A DNA stretch of 47,946 bases from Saprolegnia diclina VS20. Its lineage: Eukaryota > Oomycota > Saprolegniomycetes > Saprolegniales > Saprolegniaceae. The notes beneath the pieces are model-generated. The model was not told the origin of the DNA, made no database searches, and saw only the letters and a list, made by a program, of their open reading frames with translations. Below, in pieces: positions 42,401 to 47,946 of the stretch. Each line of letters opens with the position of its first letter. Positions within the stretch are counted from its first letter, which is position 1. Where the stretch lies: NCBI RefSeq assembly GCF_000281045.1, contig NW_008246103.1:307842-355787 (forward strand), in the 5' to 3' direction. Made by a program: the position numbers and the translations under genes.

Positions 42401-44941
42401 AGGATGTACGTATGTGTGCTTCTCCGGTATAGATGTGAGACATGTCTTTGCGCTAGGCATTTGACGCCTTGCACCGCGCGCTCACGAACGACATGGCCTC
42501 CGTCGTTGAAGCGCAGCTCGCTGCGGGCATGGACCCCAATGCACTCTTGCCAGTAAACATCTTTGGGCATCCGATGACGATGCCATCTCGCTACCTCTAG
42601 GGCGACGCGACGCCGCTGTATCTGGCGACGATGTGCAACGCCAAGGACTGCGTCCAAGTGCTGTTGGCGTCTGGTGCGGACGTCGACGCGCGTGTGGTTG
42701 GTTGCATCGTCGTCGAGAGCCAAGCAAATGATGCGGCGTAGGACGGTCGGACGCCGCTGCATTTGGCGGCCAGTACACAGCGGTACCCGATTGTCGATGG
42801 GCTTGTGCGCGCCGGCGCCGCCGTTGACGCTCGAACCGAGGTTTGCCAACATATTGTCTTGGCTCACGACAGCATTGATGTAGAAGGACGGAGCGACGCC
42901 GCTGCTGTACGCCGTCATCAACATGGATGCGGTTGGCGTAGTGCAGCTCCTGGATGCCGACGCCGACGTTCGTATCTCGCCCAGAGTGGTAGCAGCGCGT
43001 TCGCCGATGGAGCTGACATTTATACCGGATGGCATTAGGGACCGACGCTTCTCGAAGAAGCCGAATCGAACGAGTCGATGGCTGCTCTCCTGCCGCTCTT
43101 GAGGGCGGCGTCCGTTCGTGTACGTGACCCTCTTCGATCGCTTTGAGACAAGTGCCAACGAATCACGCTGCAGGAAGAGTTGCTTCGGACACTGGACATG
43201 GCTTGCACCAACTGCGGCAGCCGGCACGCAATAAAAGCGGCTTGTAGCGCATGCGACCATATTCCATCGACGCACGACAAGCTCGTCGTGCTGCTGCGGC
43301 GGCTACGAACGCTGCACAAGCGAGGCCTCGTCATCAACTGGGCGATGCGCTGCCGAATGTGTAACTTGCTGTTCGACTTTAACGCCGTGTGCACTGGCTG
43401 TCATGCACCAAGTCCAGCCCAGTCGGACGAGGACGACACGCTCCGGCTGCTACTCGCGCGCCTCCGAGCCGCGCTCAACAACAACGTTGCTCGCCTCGCA
43501 CAGGTGTCCCAAGCGCCCGCGCCGTTGTCTCACATGTATTCTGCAGGAGTCGGTACCAGCGCTTCCAGACGGCGTGCATGAGCTTCTTCGGGTACTCGAC
43601 ATCGGCACGGCCGAGGAGCGCCGCGTGGCAGCGATCTGCGCACAGGCCGCGAACGAGCGTGAACACGCGACGGTGGGACTTGCTCCACTCCACCCTCCGA
43701 TGCACCCAGGCTAAGACGGCAATCCTTATAGCAATTGGTGCAAGCCACACAAGAAGGTGACGCGGTTGCACTCCAGCGCCTTCTCGACGTCTCATGCCGC
43801 CCCAACTGCACGGACGAGGTGCAACGAACGACCAACCAGCTAATGGTCAAGAAGTCAACGTCATGGATAGAACGGCAACCCACTTGTCCACATTGCCGTG
43901 CAAACGCGCAACGTCGCGGTTTTGCAGGTTCTGCTTCAAGCCCCCGGCGTCGATCTGGGGGCGACCAATTCGGTATGCTCCCAGCTCCAATCTGGCGTCG
44001 CTTTCTCAAGGCGCGTAGGACGGAAAGACGGCACTGGCCGAAGCTCTCGCGCGCGGCGATATGAGCGCCATGCGCGCACTGCACGGCGCGCTCTGCGCAC
44101 CGGTGGGCACGGTACGGTGACCTTTACATAGCGTTCGGTACAGATTCTCAAACGACGCGCAGATTGCAAGCGACGAGCTGCCAACGCCGGGTGAGGCAGT
44201 CGGCCTCCGAATCGCAGACGAGCGCTACCTCTCGCCGGCGGCCAACGAGCCTGTTGACGCGATCCTCTCGTACAATATCGCATTTTGTGTGCATACTGCT
44301 TGACATCATTGTGTAGGTTTTCGTCGCCGTTCGTGGTGCCTATCTTTGCACAGACCGGGCCCGATACCGTCGCGGTCGAGCACCTGGACGAGGGAGATCT
44401 TCGGAACCTCCTCTGTCACGTGCCGCGCGAGCACCGCTTTAGTTCGTACGAGCTGGTTCAAGTCCAAGTCGCATACTGCATCGCCAACGCGCTCGCCGAT
44501 TGCCATGCGAGCGGCCTCGTGCACGGGCACCTCTCGAGCGACAACGTCTTCTTTTCCAGCCAGCATTTTATCAAGGTTGGTGTCCCCGGCACGACGCCGT
44601 ACCGAGACGGCGCCAGCGCAATGCTGCGCTGGACGGCACCCGAGGTCCTCCGCGGGGACGCTCGCACAACGGCGTCCGACATGTACGCGCTTGGCGTGAT
44701 TTTGACCGAGCTCGACACGCTCGAGCTGCCGTATGGCAACGACGACGTCGACGAAGCCGTGCTACGGGAGCTGGTACTCAACGGTTTCCGCCCGCCTCTC
44801 TCGGAGGAGTGCGAAGAAAACTACTCTAACATCGTCGCCCGTTGCGTGGCGCCAGAGCCGAGCGATCGGATGACTACAGCCGAGCTCGCAGCGATTCTGC
44901 AGCGAATTCTGGATGCTGCCGTCGTTCGTTATGGTATCTAA
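39435..44941 (+). CDS. Ankyrin-kinase array, modules 2 and 3: kinase, twin zinc ribbons, pseudokinase (about 29 exons, ~1380 aa; start unresolved)
   Basis: Exons (all phases close): 39435-39524, 39573-39671, 39721-39750, 39807-39902, 39951-40049, 40091-40186, 40238-40336, 40390-40485, 40533-40631, 40684-40785, 40828-40926, 40968-41048, 41097-41189, 41238-41339, 41391-41483, 41533-41693, 41742-42405, 42457-42552, 42601-42696, 42742-42840, 42884-42985, 43039-43119, 43174-43503, 43547-43672, 43732-43818, 43871-43972, 44019-44111, 44163-44269, 44317-44941. Most encode one ankyrin repeat. Kinase 2 (41533-42405) keeps VAVK and DLG but has HGDIK instead of HRD. Exon 43174-43503 has two CX2CX9CX2C ribbons. 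Kinase 3 (44163-44941) lacks the Gly loop; AVK reads GLR, HRD reads HGH and DFG reads GVPG, so it is a pseudokinase. No ATG opens the first exons, so they may continue module 1. Alternatively kinase 2 ends at 42432. Confidence 0.75.
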
Positions 44942-45626
44942 CGTCGTCTGCTGCGGGTGCCGTACATACAAAATGAGTTTTCTTGCATCTACTAGCACTC
45001 GTGCGAACCACCGGAAATTTGACGTGCCCATAGCCTGTCGTGGTGGGATCGGGCGGCGAAATGCTTTGTGAATTTTGTTTTACAAAGGAGCAACTCGCTT
45101 GGATCAGAACTAAACTGTCAACAGCAGACAATCTGGGACACTCCATAGTGTCATAGCAAGGATCTATTATTTGGTTGTTGCGCTTGAGAGCTTCTGTCGG
45201 TAGAGCTCATTCTACCCCAGTGTATGTCGTAGACGTCCCGGCCTTCTCAGTCCGAGTCGCAGCGATCGCGCCAACAAAAGAACCTCCGTCATAGTACCTT
45301 CGACCAGTGTAGTGAAAAACGTGGGGAGGATGAGGCTGACATAGGGGAGACTCATCGTGCCCTTTCTTTAGCACACTCGAGATAACGAACGTTTGAATTA
45401 AGCCATTTTTGCTTGGGAATCAACGTTGTAGCATAAAACATACGAGGAATTCTCAACTGCTAGTTGACCTGCTCGACTGCGGTAGGGTTGTGCGGGGTCC
45501 GTGGTCGTCACGATGCACGCTGTAAGTACGACCTCGTGATCGAGCGAGAATGACAGAATCTTCCGTTGTTGTCACGTCGTTGCCACAGCGACGACAACAC
45601 TTCCACATTGCACACTATAGACACAT

Positions 45627-45668
45627 GGGAACAGCTGGTGATAACGTGGGAACAGCTGGTGATAACGT
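45627..45668. repeat. 21-bp exact tandem duplication
   Basis: GGGAACAGCTGGTGATAACG-T is present twice without mismatch. It encodes a repeated G-T-A-G-D-N-V in an open frame, but I do not consider that frame a gene. Confidence 0.9.
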
Positions 45669-46049
45669 GGTGCTGCGGAATGAACTGTACATAATATGTA
45701 CACTAATTGAGCGTAACCAACATGCAACGCGCCACAAGTTGCCGAGCCCAAGCCTTGTGCCGCTGTCGCGAGCGTTGGCGCGTAGCTGACATGTTTATCA
45801 TTGTGGCAAATCATGCCATGAACGTAGCTCTTCACGAGGTTGCGTGCTGCAAGTGCAATCGGAGCTCGTCATCGTGTGCATGTCCTGTGCGCGGTCGCTC
45901 CCACCGCGGTGTTTATATGTGCACACTGAGACCGGAACGTCGTACCGCACTCGACAGGCCATATTCACCCCTCGTCTTTATGACAGCTCCTCTTCGCGAC
46001 CCTCTCTCTACCAATACAATGTAGCATGATGTACACGGGCAATATGTTT

Positions 46050-46277
46050 ATACGAGGAGGCCCTTGACTGGACGCAGAGCTGGGACGCCATATATTATGG
46101 AAAACGCCACATCGGAATGAGCATTGACGAGCTGTACGTCCAAGTCTCGCACAACTCTGATCCTCGCATCCAGGGTTACGTATGTCGGCGCTCATCCCAA
46201 CTGGCGCACGAGCGAGCTGTGTGGCAGTTGGGAAGATTGCTGTCTGTGAGGCTGCCTCGCGTGCGGCTTCGAATAGA
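46050..46277 (+). other. Orphan exon-like frame
   Basis: From TATACGAGGAGG the frame reads YEEALDWTQSWDAIYYGKRH, then GMSIDELYVQVSHNSDPRIQ, ending at a TAA near 46277. Composition is strongly protein-like. Its only ATG (at 46118) is internal, and GTATG after the GGTTAC at about 46180 could be a donor. It may be an exon of an unidentified gene or a pseudogene piece. I found no partner exon with confidence. Confidence 0.3.
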
Positions 46278-46690
46278 TAGATAAATTTTCATGCAGCGGC
46301 CGTTGTCTTCAGCGATATATATTAGAGTCGAAGGCTCGTTCGAATGGCAGATAAGCTCCGACCCGGGTTCAGCTTCGTCGTATGTCTCGGAACGCCAATG
46401 CCGCTCATTCTACGTAGTCCGACCGATCGCATCACTGCCAACAGTTCAAGGCAATTACCCCAAGCTGTGGGAGTATCGAACAAACGGACGATCTTCCACC
46501 CGTTTCAACGTCGACGAGGTATATATTTTATAGTCCGAGACGGCTGAAAGATAGCACACCTATGCACTGTGGTGTGTGCGCTTGTCTCTACCACTTGTCT
46601 GTTGAAACTTGGAAGCTTACGACGCTATACGTGATAGCTCAGTGGTCGCCCCGTCATCCCCAATCAGTGGCTAATTTCCATTGCGCTGTC

Positions 46691-47443
46691 ATGGGCACAT
46701 TTTTCTCTGGGCCGTCGTACAAGTACAAAGTCAATGTCGACGGCAACGGCAAACTTTTGCTCGCGCGGGGCCACACCAAACTGCTCAAGAAATACGCACC
46801 CAACTTTACCGCCACGCGCGCACCGACGCCCAAGGACGAAGAGCTCATGACGCGGTCGTGGGAAGTCGTTATTGGCGCGAAATTACGCGCCGAGCTCGAG
46901 CGGCGAAAGCTCCAAGTCAACTCGGACCCGGACGCGCCGCCCGAGTCATCGGCCGTCGTTCAGTTCTACGACGTCTTCTTCACCAACTTGTACGCAATCG
47001 ACCCGGCAACGCGACCGGTCTTTCGTAATTCGATGCACGTACAAAGCAAGGCGTTGGTCAACATTGTCGGTGCGATCCGCCACATTTTGCACTCGGCCGA
47101 TGCCACAAATAACATTGCAGCCCTGGCACTGCGCCATATTCAGTATGGCGTCAAGCTCGAGTTCTTTGACAGCCTCGGCCTCGCCATGATTGAGACGCTG
47201 CGGTCGCTCGGCGGCAGTTTCTGGAGCGACGACGTTGGCGACGCGTGGCGCACGGTCATCGCATACATCATCTGCCTCCTCGTCCCACCGTACATGGAAG
47301 GCGCCCGCAGCAAGGAGCACAGACACTTGACGATGGCCACGTCGCGGTCTCGCACCAGCGCCTCCCGCGTCGCAGTCGGCGACACGCATCCGTCGTTCAT
47401 TGCATCGACAACACACCCCTCGACGACCGAAGTTGTCAGTTAG
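46691..47443 (+). CDS. Globin-domain protein with myristoylation-type N terminus (250 aa)
   Basis: Intronless. The frame is open further upstream, but the ATG at 46691 gives MGTFFSGPS, matching the M-G-x-x-x-S N-myristoylation pattern, so I choose it. The globin fold covers residues ~60-205. It has VVQFYDVFFTNLYAIDPATR (helices B-C with the conserved Phe) and E helix MHVQSKALVNIVGAIRHIL with Gln118 at the probable distal position. The F helix follows as ALRHIQYGV with proximal His149, then G-H helices with W-S-D-D-V-G-D-A-W-R. Gln at the distal site is seen in several bacterial and protist globins. The last 45 residues are Ser/Thr-rich and disordered. Role (oxygen sensing, NO detoxification or lipid-associated redox) is not determinable here. 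Membrane anchoring is an inference. Confidence 0.8.
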   Translation: MGTFFSGPSYKYKVNVDGNGKLLLARGHTKLLKKYAPNFTATRAPTPKDEELMTRSWEVVIGAKLRAELERRKLQVNSDPDAPPESSAVVQFYDVFFTNLYAIDPATRPVFRNSMHVQSKALVNIVGAIRHILHSADATNNIAALALRHIQYGVKLEFFDSLGLAMIETLRSLGGSFWSDDVGDAWRTVIAYIICLLVPPYMEGARSKEHRHLTMATSRSRTSASRVAVGDTHPSFIASTTHPSTTEVVS

Positions 47444-47946
47444 AGATACAAAACCATGCCTACTATCGCCGTAGCTGACTAAGTTATCAAAATATGTCAA
47501 CACTAGTCGAGTTGTTGTCTACTGGGTCGAGACAGCACCGATGCGGCGATGTCGCCGAGTACCGCCATGAGAAGTGGGCAGCGCCGCTTATTCTCTGGGG
47601 ATCAAGTCCGCGATACGCATCGCGAGCTAACTCATCTCGACACACTACGGTGCCGAGACCACGCGATTGCTCAGTGCTTGTGAACGCCTTGGAGCCACTG
47701 CGATCTGGCATTGGGCAATAGAGCGGAGCTTTTCATGTGCCACGTACAGTGAGCTCTAGCCGTCTAGTGTCGGTCGCTCGTGTTCTCCCTTCTCTCTCTA
47801 TCTCTCTCTCTGACGTGTCACTCTGATGAACGTGATGGCGCAAAATCACAGGATCGCAATTACGGGCGTTTGATTGGCTCAAGATTATCCGGATATCCGG
47901 ATAAACTGGCGAAGTGCAAACGCGCAATCAGAAAGTCCTGCAATGG
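47444..47946. other. Intergenic tail of the window
   Basis: No gene supported. It holds a CT-dinucleotide tract (about 47787-47811) and an inverted CCAAT box (GATTGG, about 47871-47876). A perfect 20-bp palindrome follows at 47885-47904. Confidence 0.55.
47885..47904. repeat. Perfect 20-bp palindrome
   Basis: TTATCCGGATATCCGGATAA reads the same on both strands. It contains two TATCCGGATA-type half sites sharing a central ATAT, and sits 9 bases after an inverted CCAAT box. It is probably a binding site for a dimeric factor in the promoter of a gene beyond the window edge. Confidence 0.85.

Larger units (their letters stand above)
44942..46690. other. Gene-poor stretch before the globin gene
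   Basis: No complete gene supported over about 1.7 kb. It contains a 21-bp exact tandem duplication at 45627-45668 and an exon-like orphan frame at 46050-46277 (listed separately). A plus frame at 46291-46533 is open but unrecognised. The right end is the globin promoter. Confidence 0.5.

Overview
The window looks like nuclear DNA of an oomycete, most likely of the water-mould (Saprolegniales) kind. Coding regions are GC-rich and densely packed on both strands. Genes are cut by very small GT-AG introns of about 41-60 bases, typically GTACG at the donor and TAG at the acceptor. The families fit too: secreted phospholipase-D-like proteins, FYVE fingers with the R-HHC-R-CG core, ankyrin-repeat kinases and polycystin channels. 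The species is an inference. I see no bacterial operons, rRNA, tRNA or CRISPR. Most genes needed splicing by hand; each model was accepted only where the reading phase closed across every intron.

Left part (1-12.6 kb). Two tandem minus-strand secreted PLD-like genes come first (the first cut by the window edge). They are followed by about 2.5 kb without a convincing gene, a double-FYVE protein, another gene-poor stretch, and a seven-exon SLC43-like transporter. The transporter's stop codon abuts a 127-bp dispersed repeat that also occurs at 2022. Next come a four-exon IQ-motif protein on the minus strand and, divergent from it, a 72-residue SMIM4/UQCC5-like protein.

Middle part (12.5-30 kb). 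A ten-exon coiled-coil protein (minus) diverges from an intronless THADA/Trm732 homologue. A small five-exon ankyrin protein, an ankyrin pseudogene fragment and a remarkable intronless fusion follow: a PLP-dependent cysteine-desulfurase-like domain joined to a TtcA-like tRNA thiolase. THADA/Trm732 directs 2'-O-methylation of tRNA position 32 and TtcA thiolates C32, so two predicted position-32 activities lie within about 2 kb of each other. Divergent from the fusion is a ten-exon coiled-coil protein with an acyl-CoA-synthetase (ANL) fold that appears to have lost its catalytic motifs.

Right part (30-48 kb). This holds two tandem EI24-like membrane proteins, a small possible gene, a five-exon polycystin-type channel, an 8.2-kb ankyrin-kinase array and a globin with a myristoylation-type N terminus. 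The array is the most striking locus. About 44 exons, most of 93-102 bases, each carry close to one ankyrin repeat between phase-0 introns. Three kinase domains are interspersed: one with intact motifs, one partly altered, and one a pseudokinase. A twin zinc-ribbon region lies between the second and third. Whether the array is one gene or two depends on an in-frame TAG at 39432-39434.

CCAAT boxes, often paired or inverted, occur in most divergent promoters.
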